From NCBI GenBank assembly GCA_003330885.1, contig CP030277.1, positions 3,398,001-3,462,000 of the forward strand: DNA of 64,000 bases, in the 5' to 3' direction. The notes under the pieces were generated by a model. It was not told the DNA's origin and ran no database searches. It saw only the letters and a program-made list of their open reading frames with translations. Each line of letters opens with the position of its first letter. Within the stretch, counting starts at the first letter, position 1. The DNA comes from Rhodobiaceae bacterium. Lineage in GTDB: Bacteria; Pseudomonadota; Alphaproteobacteria; Parvibaculales; Parvibaculaceae. Shown piece by piece: positions 1 through 9,009 of the stretch. A program made the translations under genes and the position numbers.

Positions 1-2
1 TT

Positions 3-3000
3 TCTCATGAACTCGACGAGACACTGGAGATGATGGTGGGAGATGCGTCTTCTGTTGACGAAAATGATCAGACTGTTTCTGAAGTTTCGTTCGGTCAGCT
101 TGCGCTGCTTGAAAGCGCTGAAAACCTGCTCTCGGCCTTCGACCGCTGTCGCAATTTATTGCTCATGAACAGGAGTAAAGTCGATGCCACCGGTGAGGGC
201 GACAGATGGGACTGGAGGTGCCAGTGGGCCGCAGAGTCGGCTGCTGCTGATGAGAGGCAGACCTTTGAACAGTTCACACGAGGGTACCAATCATTTGAGT
301 TTGCATGGATGATGGACGGAACGCCGGGGTCCCCTGCTGAGGGTAGGCATGTTGGCCCACACCTTTCCTTGAGGGAAACCGCGGTGAGGCGTGTTGCGCT
401 TGGAAACCGTGGGTATTTTCAGAGAGCCAGAAATCGCGAGGGGTGGCGCCGTGAGGCACTGTCTGCGGCACAAAACAGGGAAGCTGATGGATGCGAGATC
501 TCCAACGGCACATTTGCCCTTGAGCGTATTCGTACTCGGGATTTTGGTTGGACACTTTCCTCAATAGCTGTCCCGGTGTTTTCAGAGGCAACACAAGATC
601 AGAATGAGAATAAGGACTGCCCAAATAGTGCAGGGTCGCCGCGGGCATTCTGGGAGAAGTCCCGTTTTGCCGAGGAGGCGGTGCTCCGAACCCCCATGTC
701 GGCAGAGCGTGCCCCCTCGTCATTCGTATTGGCAATTGTAAAGCGCATACAAACATTTGCGAGTCCGGTTTTGCCTTATGGGTTTGGTTTCGCAGTTGTA
801 CGCGACCGCACGGGCGACCAGTTGTTGGACGGGCAGGCGTGGCGTAGGGGGGATGTTCTTTTTCATTCAGATGACAGCCGCTCCCTCATCGAGAATTTTT
901 TGGGCGAGACCGACAATGATATAAACCTTGAGGCAGCCCTTGAGAACCGGCGCTCTGATACCATTGAAGTGCCTTACCGGGGTCGCCCGCACCTGATCCA
1001 TGTCGACCCGCTAGCCGGTCTTCCTTGGAGCTTGATCGTCTTCTACGACAAGTCAATTCTACATCTGTCCCTGACAGAGCCAGCCATAGCCGCCACCATG
1101 AGCTTTATGGTGTTTGCCATTTTCTTGGCGTTGATCGCGGGTGCGGGGGTAAGTCTGGCGGCAGGGTACAAAGCGTGGGCATGGATCTGGCCGCGGCCGA
1201 GAAGCACGTCGACCTATTACACAGCAACCGGTGTATTGGTTCTTGTCGGCCTTTCTCTCGTCCTCATTGCTTGCGTGATGGAACAGCTGCCTTTCCCTTA
1301 TGCCTGGTTTTTACTCGGTGGTGTTCTGTTGGCTGTGCTCGGCGGTCTCATCATCTTCTTCTCACCGGAACAATATCATCTGAAGTCAGATCCAAAAAAA
1401 GCCGATGACATCGTGTATTGGAAAGTGATTATGGGGTCTCGCCTACTTCTGACGGGGTCTGTTGTGATGATCCTGGGAATGGCATTGTTTCCGCTCGCTG
1501 TCGGCGTCGGCGTGGCGTTTTTTGAGCTTACGCTGGCGAACGAGCCTCTCGCTAAAGTTGTGCTCGTCGTTCAGTTGGTGCTCTCTCTCGTAATGCCGAT
1601 GGTTCTACCCAAATGCGTGAGGTTGGCGCTTGGGGTATTTGATCATGGGGGCAAGGGTGCTGCCCTGGATGCCAGTACACAATTTTCCTTCGCCTTTTTT
1701 CTCATGGCGCTGATTTTCCTATTTGGTATTGCGCCAGCATCTGTGATTTGGATAGACGCAGAGCGCCTTGCATCTGATATCCGGCAAAAGCACGAACTGG
1801 TCCACGCGGGGGAGGCAACATACAGACGTGAATCAGAAATCCTGGCGGATCTCAAAAGGCTGCAACCAGAAGCGTTGAGCGGTGTGCGAATTGAAGATCT
1901 TGTCGCCGATGTTCGTTTATGGACACTGAGTTTCCACAATCGCAGGGTGTGCGTTACAGAAAATCTACCCGCCAAACAGGGGAGTGTACGTAGCCGGACT
2001 CTTTATTCAGTTGAACGCTCCGCTTCCGGCTTCTTCTCGATGACATCAGACGAGTATGGAAGCGCCGCCCCAAAAGAATGCCCTGACGTTGCCATTCGAT
2101 TTGATTCTAGCCATACGCCGTCGCGAGATCAGTCTAGTGGGCATTTTAATAGTACAAGCATGGTGGCCCCTCTTTATGACCTGGCACCGCCCTATACCGA
2201 TCAAGCTCGTGTGATGCGTGCGAGTCGTGGACAGGCGGCGGCGGATGGGTCTTGGTCGGCTATCGACGCTACGCTCAGCGAGGATGATGCTGAACCAAGA
2301 ACAGAAGGGCTCTATCACGTAGCCTATTTGCCCTCGTCAGACGATAGTGCACTGCGAACCCCAGCGCCGCTTGCGCTTCTGGTTTTGGTGTTTTTCTTGG
2401 GCATGTTCCTATGGAGCCTATTCAGACTATCAACGTCTTTTGCGAAGGTTTCTCTAGGGCTTAAGACAATGCCTGTCTGTCCTTATGAAACCGATGGCAC
2501 AGTCGTTGAGACAAAGCTGGGGGAGGGAAAGACCCGTATTTTGATCGCGGCGGCAAGTTCAAAAGATTTAGAAACGTGTTTGGACGAAAAGAAAGTCGCT
2601 CCAGGTGGGCGCGCACAGCAGATCGACTTGGCGGCTTATGTCTCTGAAAAAGGGACTGCGCAGCAACAAAAGCAACCGTCGAAACTCATGCTGCAAAATG
2701 CGACGGATGGGCGTCTCGTTGTCACGGGCCTGGAAGGTTGCTTTTGGGACAAAGAAACAAGCGAGAGGGCAGTCTCCTTCCTCGAAGAAATTGCATGTAA
2801 CGCGAAGCTCCAAATTGTTCTGTGTTGTGAGGTTGATCCTCGACCCTATCTAACTCTCATTTGGGTGGATGCAGATAAGGACGTAGAGGCAGCAGAGGCT
2901 GAGGGTAAAGGGACCAAAAAGAAAAGGAACATTGAAACGCTGCCCTATCGTTGGAACAATCTCCTGTCGACTTTTGACGTAGTTGGTGGCCATAGATTGA

Positions 3001-3608
3001 TGGTGGCGCCATCGCCGGGAGGTACAGAAACTTGTCAGCGGAAAGTCAAAGACCTCATTGAATGTGAATATAGAGGCCCCTGGCACGATGAACTGAAACA
3101 AGCAATAGACGAACTAATACCGCCATCTGGCACGCCGGTTGAGACGCCGACTGCCCATGAAATCAAAGAACAACTGGCGTCGAAAGCTTGGCCTGCCTAC
3201 CGGCGTGTCTGGTTAGCCCTCGCACGAGAAGAGAAGTTGTTGCTTGTCCATCTATCGCGTGGTCGGCTGGTAAACATGAGCAACGAGCGTGTTCTTTTGT
3301 CTCTCGCTAAGAGCCGTCTCGTCAAAATGGCGCCTTACCCTCAGATTGTAACTCCAAGTTTCGAACTATTCATAAGGCGCGCTGAAACGGATAAAACCAT
3401 CGCTGCTTGGGAAGAGAAGGCTGGCATGGGGCTTTGGTCGGTGATCCGTATCCCATTCTTTGCCGTCATTCTCTTGGGCGTAATGTTCCTCGCTGTTACC
3501 ACACCGGAGTCTTTTCAGGCCCTGCTCGCCATAGTTGCGACAGCAACAGCGGGTATTCCGCTGATTTTACGTGCTTTCTCCGGCGTCGGCGGTAGTCGTG
3601 CTGGGTAG
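3..3608 (+). CDS. Large multi-spanning membrane protein with Cache-like sensor region, function unknown (5' end probably outside window)
   Basis: The frame is open to the left edge. The first ATG (30) has no well-spaced ribosome-binding site, so the true start is probably upstream. The first ~330 residues look extracytoplasmic and Cache-like: an RGYFQRAR segment near 130 and GFAVVRDRTGD...VLFHSDDSRSLIENF near 255-290. About six membrane helices follow between residues ~345 and ~575. A second ~200-residue soluble loop comes next, then a helix near 785, a ~320-residue hydrophilic region, and two C-terminal helices near 1140-1180. The hydrophilic region has an LGEGKTRIL stretch that only resembles a P-loop, because the first Gly of GxxxxGKT is absent. 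A ligand-sensing membrane protein is an inference from architecture; no output domain was recognised. It ends 8 bases from the convergent autotransporter gene. Confidence 0.8.
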   Translation, partial: SHELDETLEMMVGDASSVDENDQTVSEVSFGQLALLESAENLLSAFDRCRNLLLMNRSKVDATGEGDRWDWRCQWAAESAAADERQTFEQFTRGYQSFEFAWMMDGTPGSPAEGRHVGPHLSLRETAVRRVALGNRGYFQRARNREGWRREALSAAQNREADGCEISNGTFALERIRTRDFGWTLSSIAVPVFSEATQDQNENKDCPNSAGSPRAFWEKSRFAEEAVLRTPMSAERAPSSFVLAIVKRIQTFASPVLPYGFGFAVVRDRTGDQLLDGQAWRRGDVLFHSDDSRSLIENFLGETDNDINLEAALENRRSDTIEVPYRGRPHLIHVDPLAGLPWSLIVFYDKSILHLSLTEPAIAATMSFMVFAIFLALIAGAGVSLAAGYKAWAWIWPRPRSTSTYYTATGVLVLVGLSLVLIACVMEQLPFPYAWFLLGGVLLAVLGGLIIFFSPEQYHLKSDPKKADDIVYWKVIMGSRLLLTGSVVMILGMALFPLAVGVGVAFFELTLANEPLAKVVLVVQLVLSLVMPMVLPKCVRLALGVFDHGGKGAALDASTQFSFAFFLMALIFLFGIAPASVIWIDAERLASDIRQKHELVHAGEATYRRESEILADLKRLQPEALSGVRIEDLVADVRLWTLSFHNRRVCVTENLPAKQGSVRSRTLYSVERSASGFFSMTSDEYGSAAPKECPDVAIRFDSSHTPSRDQSSGHFNSTSMVAPLYDLAPPYTDQARVMRASRGQAAADGSWSAIDATLSEDDAEPRTEGLYHVAYLPSSDDSALRTPAPLALLVLVFFLGMFLWSLFRLSTSFAKVSLGLKTMPVCPYETDGTVVETKLGEGKTRILIAAASSKDLETCLDEKKVAPGGRAQQIDLAAYVSEKGTAQQQKQPSKLMLQNATDGRLVVTGLEGCFWDKETSERAVSFLEEIACNAKLQIVLCCEVDPRPYLTLIWVDADKDVEAAEAEGKGTKKKRNIETLPYRWNNLLSTFDVVGGHRLMVAPSPGGTETCQRKVKDLIECEYRGPWHDELKQAIDELIPPSGTPVETPTAHEIKEQLASKAWPAYRRVWLALAREEKLLLVHLSRGRLVNMSNERVLLSLAKSRLVKMAPYPQIVTPSFELFIRRAETDKTIAAWEEKAGMGLWSVIRIPFFAVILLGVMFLAVTTPESFQALLAIVATATAGIPLILRAFSGVGGSRAG

Positions 3609-3616
3609 TGCGCGTT

Positions 3617-6600
3617 CTAGTTGAGCAGCATCGAAAATCTCAGTGTGGCACCAAAAAGATCGGCGCTGGTTCCAATGCCATCATAATGACTAGCAACCGA
3701 GACGGTAAGGTCGCTGGTTGTCGCGAGGTCCAGGCTGAACCCGGCACGTCCGCGCAGGCCCTGAACTTCGCGTGCGAGAGAGCCGCTTGAATAGAGGCCG
3801 TCATTGCCGAACGTGTAAGCGCCATCGAAGTTGAACGAGGGCGTCAACCGATTACCACTCTCAAACACAATGTCGTATGAGAGTTTTGGTCCGGCTCGGA
3901 ATTCACCCTGGGAAACAGATTGTTCCGGGATAACCACGTTGAGGCTATCTGTGTAGCTTTCCTGTGTTTCACGGATATAGCTCAGGGATGCTGCTGGTTG
4001 GATGGTCCATCTATCAACCTGATAGCTGCCAATGAGCGCGCCGCTCACAAGCCAACGGTTTGTATCGAACCTGTCTGTGTAGGTACCCGTGGGGTTTATG
4101 TCATTGCTTGATTGTCCCCATGCTGCGCGCAGGTCAGCGAAGAAGCCTTCGTCCAATTTGAAAGTTGCATAGGGACCGGCCATCCAGCCGGTGCCTGTTA
4201 CCTCAGATCCATCGGTGTCGCCATCCTGCGAGAACCAGTCATATTGAACCAGGGCGCCAAGCAGAATGTCCGGCGTGATGAGTTGGTCTGCGCCAGCATA
4301 GACCACGCCAAATGTACCGTTTGCATTGGCATCATTGAAACCGGCAATCTGGCCTTCTATCCAAACACCGCGTTCATGGGCTTTGCGATCTTCGTCGCTC
4401 GCCTCTCCCGCGTTCAGGCCGGACGGTCCTGACCAGGCATAGTGAGAAGCAAATGACAGCGTGGTTGCTGTAAGGGAGGCCTGAACAGGAACGGGGATCG
4501 CGCCTGAAAGGCCGAAGCCGGAGGCAGATCCGGTCGTGGTTTGGGAGGCAACTGAGGAGAAGCGTCCGATACGGCGGCCTGAGCCTGGCTGGTTTGCCAG
4601 CAGGAAAGTATTCCGGGCGCCGAGGAAATCCGCGATGAGAGTTGATGTTGCCTCTCGGCTCTCAATGGCTGTGAAGGTACAGGTGACATCTTCGCCTGCC
4701 GCAAGTGTGATGGTTGCCGTGGCGGTCGCTATGTCGCCTGTCGAGTCCGTGTCATTGCAACTGATGTCTGTGATGCCATAGCCGAGATTTGTAAGATTGG
4801 CCGCTGTCACCGTGTGCGTCCCTGGCAACACATTCGGAATGAGCAAAGACGCGGTGCCGTTGGCCGTTCTCAGAGAGGTCGTGAGGGACGCGGTGGGCGA
4901 TGAGAACTCTGTTGTCACATCGGGTCCAGTGATGTTTTGGACCAATGTGATGTTGCCTCCGTCTACGCCTGTCCCGGACACGGCAAAGGTATAGGGTGCT
5001 TCATCAGCATCATCATTGGCGATGGAGACGGTGGCCGTGCGCGCGCCCAGACTTGATGGGTCAAAGGTGAGAGCAAATGTGGTTGACCCACTAGCCGCGA
5101 TACTTGTGGGGGGTTGTGTGGAGATGGTGAAATCACCTGAGCCCGTGAGGGAAACAGCGTTCGCCCCCAGTGTAAGCACGCCATTGCCGGTGTTTTGGAT
5201 GGTAAAGGACCGGGTGAGGGCGCCAGCGGTTTGATCGACCTTGCCAAAGTCTGTGTCATCGATGGTACTCGGGTTAGTGTCGCCCGACGAGATTTCGATG
5301 CCGTTTCCCTCAACAGCGATCTCCGGTGCTACGACTTCCCCTGTGCCCTGGATCGCGAAGGTGTAAGGCGCCTCGTCGGCATCATCATTATTGATGGTGA
5401 TCGTTGCTGTGCGCGCACCCACAGCGGAAGGGTCAAACCGGATGGTGAAGCTGGTTGATGCGGCGGCCGCGACAGTCGTTGCTGGTTGAGCGGTGACAAT
5501 GAAATCAGCCGCATTCGCCCCTGCCAAGGATACTGCATTTGCGCCCAGAGTGAGTGTAGCCGATCCAGTGTTTGCGATAGTGAAGGTGCGGTCCTGTGTG
5601 GCGCCTGCAACGTCGATACTGTCAAAGTTGGTGTGATCTGTGAGGGCGGGGGTCGTATCGCCTGAGACGATGTCCACACTGTTTCCCCGCACCTCGATCT
5701 CCGGTGTTGGCGTTGTCCCACCGGTACCCGTGCCTTGCACCGCAAAGACCATGGGGTTCATGCCGGGAATATTGGAATTCATGGTGACGGTTGCCGTTTG
5801 AAGTCCATTCACACTTGGATCAAAGGCGATCTGGAAAGAGGTTTGGGCAAAAGCAAGCCCGCCTGGGTTTGGCCCCTGTAGCGGCAATTGTTGCGTTACT
5901 GAAAAGGCGCTGCTGCCGGTAAGGGTCACCGCATTGGCCCCGAAAATGCTCGCACCAAAGCCGTTGACACTAAGAATATAGGTGCGTGTCGCGGTACCTG
6001 CCGCAACATCTTGATTGCCAAAGTCCGTGGCGTCTGCCGCGTCAGGGGTGAGGTCATTGTTCGTGATGGAGTTAAATCCATTGGCCGCTAACGTGCCGCC
6101 GAGAGGTCCGCGAGGATCTCCAGCAATGTTGAACGTGAAGGGCGCTTCATCTGCGTCATTGTTGGCGATGGAGACCGTTGCTGTCTGAACACCCACCACA
6201 AGGGGAGTAAAGGTCACGTCGAAGGTGGTGGAGTTGCCTGACGTAACACTGGTTGCCGGTTGGGCGGAAATTGCAAAGGCGCTGGCTCCTGTGACCGAGA
6301 CAGCATTCGCGCCCAATGTCAGATCACCTGTGCCCGTATTATTGATCGTGAAAGTGCGGGTAAAAGGTCCGAGGCCCACATCGCCTGAGAACAGTGTGTG
6401 ATCGGATGAATCTGGCGTTACGTCGCCTGTCGTTATGTTGGTGCCGTTGCCGGTGACGTTGATCTCTGGTGTGGACGTGACACCGCTGCCGCTGATGGCA
6501 AAAGTATAAGGCGCTTCGTCGGCATCATTGTTGGCGATGCTGACAGTGGCTTCCCGGTTACCGACGGCGCTGGGGTCGAAGGTGATTGTGAATGTGCGGG

Positions 6601-7420
6601 TGTCTGCCGGGCCGACAACAATTGGGGGTTGCGCCGTGACGCTGAAATCGCCGGCATGGGCGCCGGCCAGGGAGACGGCGGTGCTGCCAAGTTCTAGGTC
6701 TCCATCACCAGAGTTCTCGATCGTGAATGTGCGCGCGACCGTTCCGCCGGTTACCGCTGCGGCACCGAATGATGTGTGATCTGCCGCATCTGGCGTTACA
6801 TCGCCGCTGGCGATGGACTGTCCATTGCCCGTCACGTTGATCTCGGGGGTTAGGATTGTGAGCTGGGCGGATGTAATGGTGCCACCATTTGCAGCGACGG
6901 AGTAGTTCATGGTTAGGCGTCGATCAGTGAAAAATGGGGCATTTGTGCTTGTTGAATCCCATTCGAATATCCCAGTCAGGTTTGTGTTGAGCGGTGGATT
7001 GGCTGAGTTGCACCCTCCTGTGCCCTTATCACCGGCGCCGTCACCGAAATCGCACATCTGAAAGCGGCTAAAAAGACTGCTGCCGCCGGCGAGATACCTG
7101 GCGCCAATAACTCGGCCAAGTCCGAGGTCCGGCTGAATTCTTACCTCCACATCGCCTAAGCCGGGTCCTGCTATGGGGCCGTTGATGGCACATGTACCCG
7201 CAGAAACATCCACGAACACCCTTGCTAGGGCCGGATGGGTAACCGTGGCCGGCGCTCCGGTGCAATTGATGGTCATGGCCAGCGCCGGTGTGCTGGGCAG
7301 GGCAACGCCGGCAATGCTGAGCATCAGCAGCGAAAACGCTGGAAACAGGACCGCTGCTCCCCGCGCGACCGTCCGAACGCTCTTTGTCCATAACTCACAT
7401 GAATGATATGCATTCACCAT
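3617..7420 (-). CDS. Autotransporter-type surface protein with choice-of-anchor D repeats
   Basis: The product is about 1267 residues. The start chosen is the ATG at 7420, preceded by AGGGG at good spacing and followed by a long signal peptide ending near PSTPALA; a longer in-frame start at 7540 is less likely. After an N-terminal ~200-residue domain come five tandem ~120-residue repeats. They begin with PEINVTGNG..I.SGD.TPD-type motifs and end in FDPSAVG...ATVSIANNDADEAPYTF, typical of choice-of-anchor D/ASPM-SPD2-Hydin-like Ig folds. A domain ending in DVTCTFTAIES follows, then IADFLGARNTFLLANQPG and a ~270-residue C-terminal beta-barrel ending FGATLRFSMLLN, as in type V autotransporters. 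The expected role is an outer-membrane-anchored surface stalk, perhaps adhesive; the ligand is unknown. It is divergent from a LysR gene. Confidence 0.85.
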   Translation of the reverse strand: MVNAYHSCELWTKSVRTVARGAAVLFPAFSLLMLSIAGVALPSTPALAMTINCTGAPATVTHPALARVFVDVSAGTCAINGPIAGPGLGDVEVRIQPDLGLGRVIGARYLAGGSSLFSRFQMCDFGDGAGDKGTGGCNSANPPLNTNLTGIFEWDSTSTNAPFFTDRRLTMNYSVAANGGTITSAQLTILTPEINVTGNGQSIASGDVTPDAADHTSFGAAAVTGGTVARTFTIENSGDGDLELGSTAVSLAGAHAGDFSVTAQPPIVVGPADTRTFTITFDPSAVGNREATVSIANNDADEAPYTFAISGSGVTSTPEINVTGNGTNITTGDVTPDSSDHTLFSGDVGLGPFTRTFTINNTGTGDLTLGANAVSVTGASAFAISAQPATSVTSGNSTTFDVTFTPLVVGVQTATVSIANNDADEAPFTFNIAGDPRGPLGGTLAANGFNSITNNDLTPDAADATDFGNQDVAAGTATRTYILSVNGFGASIFGANAVTLTGSSAFSVTQQLPLQGPNPGGLAFAQTSFQIAFDPSVNGLQTATVTMNSNIPGMNPMVFAVQGTGTGGTTPTPEIEVRGNSVDIVSGDTTPALTDHTNFDSIDVAGATQDRTFTIANTGSATLTLGANAVSLAGANAADFIVTAQPATTVAAAASTSFTIRFDPSAVGARTATITINNDDADEAPYTFAIQGTGEVVAPEIAVEGNGIEISSGDTNPSTIDDTDFGKVDQTAGALTRSFTIQNTGNGVLTLGANAVSLTGSGDFTISTQPPTSIAASGSTTFALTFDPSSLGARTATVSIANDDADEAPYTFAVSGTGVDGGNITLVQNITGPDVTTEFSSPTASLTTSLRTANGTASLLIPNVLPGTHTVTAANLTNLGYGITDISCNDTDSTGDIATATATITLAAGEDVTCTFTAIESREATSTLIADFLGARNTFLLANQPGSGRRIGRFSSVASQTTTGSASGFGLSGAIPVPVQASLTATTLSFASHYAWSGPSGLNAGEASDEDRKAHERGVWIEGQIAGFNDANANGTFGVVYAGADQLITPDILLGALVQYDWFSQDGDTDGSEVTGTGWMAGPYATFKLDEGFFADLRAAWGQSSNDINPTGTYTDRFDTNRWLVSGALIGSYQVDRWTIQPAASLSYIRETQESYTDSLNVVIPEQSVSQGEFRAGPKLSYDIVFESGNRLTPSFNFDGAYTFGNDGLYSSGSLAREVQGLRGRAGFSLDLATTSDLTVSVASHYDGIGTSADLFGATLRFSMLLN
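7401..7417. promoter_or_regulatory. Inverted repeat TGAATG-N5-CATTCA at start of autotransporter gene
   Basis: The arms TGAATG and CATTCA lie just inside the autotransporter coding start. The 14-base core ATGATATGCATTCA is repeated exactly at 7530-7543, 126 bp away, next to the divergent LysR start. LysR-family regulators bind paired dyads near their own promoters, so this is a candidate operator. The assignment is inference. Confidence 0.4.
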
Positions 7421-7529
7421 CGTGATATACCCCTGCTCCGACCCGCCAATATGGTTAAGAAAACCGTTACTTTTCTTGATGTTTTGGAGTAGAGCGCGGT
7501 AGTTTCTGGGATGGAAATTCAAACTCGCG

Positions 7530-7554
7530 ATGATATGCATTCAGGATGTGAATG
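7530..7554. promoter_or_regulatory. Second copy of the motif plus CATTCA-N5-TGAATG dyad overlapping LysR ribosome-binding region
   Basis: ATGATATGCATTCA (7530-7543) is an exact copy of the motif at 7404-7417. Its CATTCA also forms a dyad with TGAATG at 7549-7554, covering the LysR ribosome-binding site just before the ATG at 7556. This placement fits autorepression plus control of the divergent autotransporter gene. Confidence 0.4.
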
Positions 7555-7555
7555 A

Positions 7556-8482
7556 ATGAAGCTTGATCTCAATCTTCTGCAGGTGTTTGACGCGGTGTAT
7601 ACGGCTGGCGGTATCACCGCTGCGGCTGAGAAGCTGCGGCTCACTCAACCTGCCATTAGCAATGCGCTGAAACGGTTGCGGGAGCACCTGGATGACCCGC
7701 TTTTTGAGCGGGTGGGCAAGCAGTTCGTGCCGACGCCGGAGGCCGACCGTCTGGCGCCTATCATTCACGAGGCGCTGAGGTCCATTGAGCAGGGTCTCTC
7801 CTTAACGGACGGTTTTGACCCGGGACAGAGCGACCGCTGTTTTTCCATGATCGTGCCGGACGCGATTGAGCCGATTGTCCTTAATCCGTTACTTCAGACA
7901 ACGCTGACCCAAAGCCCCGGCATCCGCTTTGAGGTGCAGTCGTTTTATGGTGTGGATTTCAATCAGGCGCTCCTCTCCAAACAGGTCGATCTTGGATTTA
8001 TGGCTCTGCCGAGCCATGAGGAGCAGTTGAATTCGACCTATCTCATTGACGACGAAACGTGCATTGCTGTCCGGGCAGATCACCCGGTGTATGGTGAGCG
8101 TGACGTCTTTACCCAGGAGGATATGGGGAAGGTTGGGCTTGTCTCACTCATTGCAGAAATGCGTGGGTACACACATTTGGAATATGAAATGCGTACCAGT
8201 AATGTGCAGCGGCGCATTATCTCGACGGTGACCCGCATGTGGTCTATTCCCTTTATTGTTGCGCGGACAGACCTTGCGGGCGCGTTGGCCCGGCGAATGG
8301 CAGAGACCGTTGCCGATGACCTCAATCTTAAACTTTTTAAACCCCCGATCGTCCGCCCAGCGCATCAGTGGTACATGATCTGGCACAAAGACAATGATGA
8401 TGATCCGGCGCATTCTTGGCTCCGAAATGAAGTGCTTGGTATCTTCGCGAAGCTTAAGGCGGCTGACCAGAAGGCCGGCTGA
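7556..8482 (+). CDS. LysR-family transcriptional regulator
   Basis: This 308-residue protein begins MKLDLNLLQVFDAVY. Its N-terminal winged helix-turn-helix (residues ~1-60; AAEKLRLTQPAISNALKRLREHLDDPLF) is classic LysR. The rest is a type-2 periplasmic-binding-like effector domain closest in feel to the NodD/PcpR group (DxIEPIVL, VDLGFMALPS). AGGA sits 9 bases before the ATG. The 135-bp divergent spacer to the autotransporter gene holds a duplicated dyad, so it probably controls itself and that gene. The inducer cannot be told from sequence. The guanidine operon downstream has its own riboswitch and need not depend on this regulator. Confidence 0.93.
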   Translation: MKLDLNLLQVFDAVYTAGGITAAAEKLRLTQPAISNALKRLREHLDDPLFERVGKQFVPTPEADRLAPIIHEALRSIEQGLSLTDGFDPGQSDRCFSMIVPDAIEPIVLNPLLQTTLTQSPGIRFEVQSFYGVDFNQALLSKQVDLGFMALPSHEEQLNSTYLIDDETCIAVRADHPVYGERDVFTQEDMGKVGLVSLIAEMRGYTHLEYEMRTSNVQRRIISTVTRMWSIPFIVARTDLAGALARRMAETVADDLNLKLFKPPIVRPAHQWYMIWHKDNDDDPAHSWLRNEVLGIFAKLKAADQKAG

Positions 8483-8820
8483 CGCATTTATTGAAACGAG
8501 TGCGCGGTGCTCAGCGATCAGGGCACATAATTTACACACTTCGTTGCACCGTCACCTCTCCCATCCGAAGTGAGACAGCAAATCAACCAGATAACCGACA
8601 CACTTGTTCAAGTGTTGGTTTTGCGTTTCGTGACTTTTTACCACCACACCCCCAACTCATTTCGACAATGCCTACTGGTGAGTTGGATCGCTCATATCGA
8701 AGGCAGCTTTTTGGCATTGTGACTAATCAGCAGGCATCGATCGAAAGGTGCCTGAGATAACCAACCAAAAACAGTACATGTGAACTGGCACGCTTCTTGA
8801 TTTGTAAGGGAGCATTAGCA
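8483..8820. other. Gene-free spacer between LysR and the riboswitch
   Basis: No convincing coding frame was found. It contains the dyad at 8600-8615 and must hold the promoter of the guanidine operon. I could not pick a confident -35/-10 pair. Confidence 0.5.
8593..8622 (+). terminator. Probable terminator after the LysR gene
   Basis: ACACTTG-TT-CAAGTGT (8600-8615) is a perfect dyad. Outer AACC/GGTT pairing is possible, and TTTT follows. It lies ~110 bp after the LysR stop and before the riboswitch. It could instead be an operator. Confidence 0.4.
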
Positions 8821-8939
8821 GCTAGGGTTCCGGCTGGTGTCCGATTTATCGGATCATCTGGTGACTGGTCCGAGAGCTGCGGCTCTGTCGGTTTACAGCG
8901 GCAGAGTACACGGCGGGATAAAAGCCCGGGAGGTCTAGC
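8821..8939 (+). ncRNA. Guanidine-I (ykkC subtype 1) riboswitch aptamer
   Basis: The conserved blocks of the family are present in order: CUAGGGUUCCGG (8822-8833), ACUGGUCCGAGAGC (8864-8877), and ACACGGCGGGAUAAAAGC followed by CCGGGAGG (8908-8933). P1 closes as GCUAG (8821-8825) with CUAGC (8935-8939). A small variable stem CCGAU/AUCGG lies at 8841-8852 and a CUCUG/CAGAG stem near 8883-8906. The family binds guanidinium and switches on guanidine export or degradation genes. Here it sits in the leader of a transporter-carboxylase operon, which itself supports guanidine as the substrate. Confidence 0.93.
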
Positions 8940-8975
8940 GCGTTTGGTAAAAACAGCGTCCGTACCGCCGTGACC

Positions 8976-9008
8976 ACCAGACTCCAAGACCGACAATGGA
9001 GTACTGGT
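8976..9008 (+). promoter_or_regulatory. Hairpin sequestering the ribosome-binding site (likely riboswitch expression platform)
   Basis: ACCAGACTCCA (8976-8986) pairs with TGGAGT-A-CTGGT (8997-9008): eleven pairs with one bulged A around a 10-base loop. The stem contains the UGGAG ribosome-binding site, and the AUG follows at 9010. No U-tract is seen, so translational control fits better than termination. Confidence 0.6.
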
Positions 9009-9009
9009 T

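Noticed and set aside
2490-2560. P-loop (Walker A) in the large membrane protein
   Set aside because: LGEGKT lacks the first Gly of GxxxxGKT and no convincing Walker B follows at the expected distance.
4414-6779. Several open frames of 80-140 codons opposite and alongside the autotransporter gene
   Set aside because: They are by-products of the repetitive GC-rich domain repeats, recur at the same phase in each repeat and have no protein-like features.
8491-8760. A 90-codon frame upstream of the riboswitch
   Set aside because: It has no ribosome-binding site or protein-like composition and overlaps the dyad at 8600-8615.
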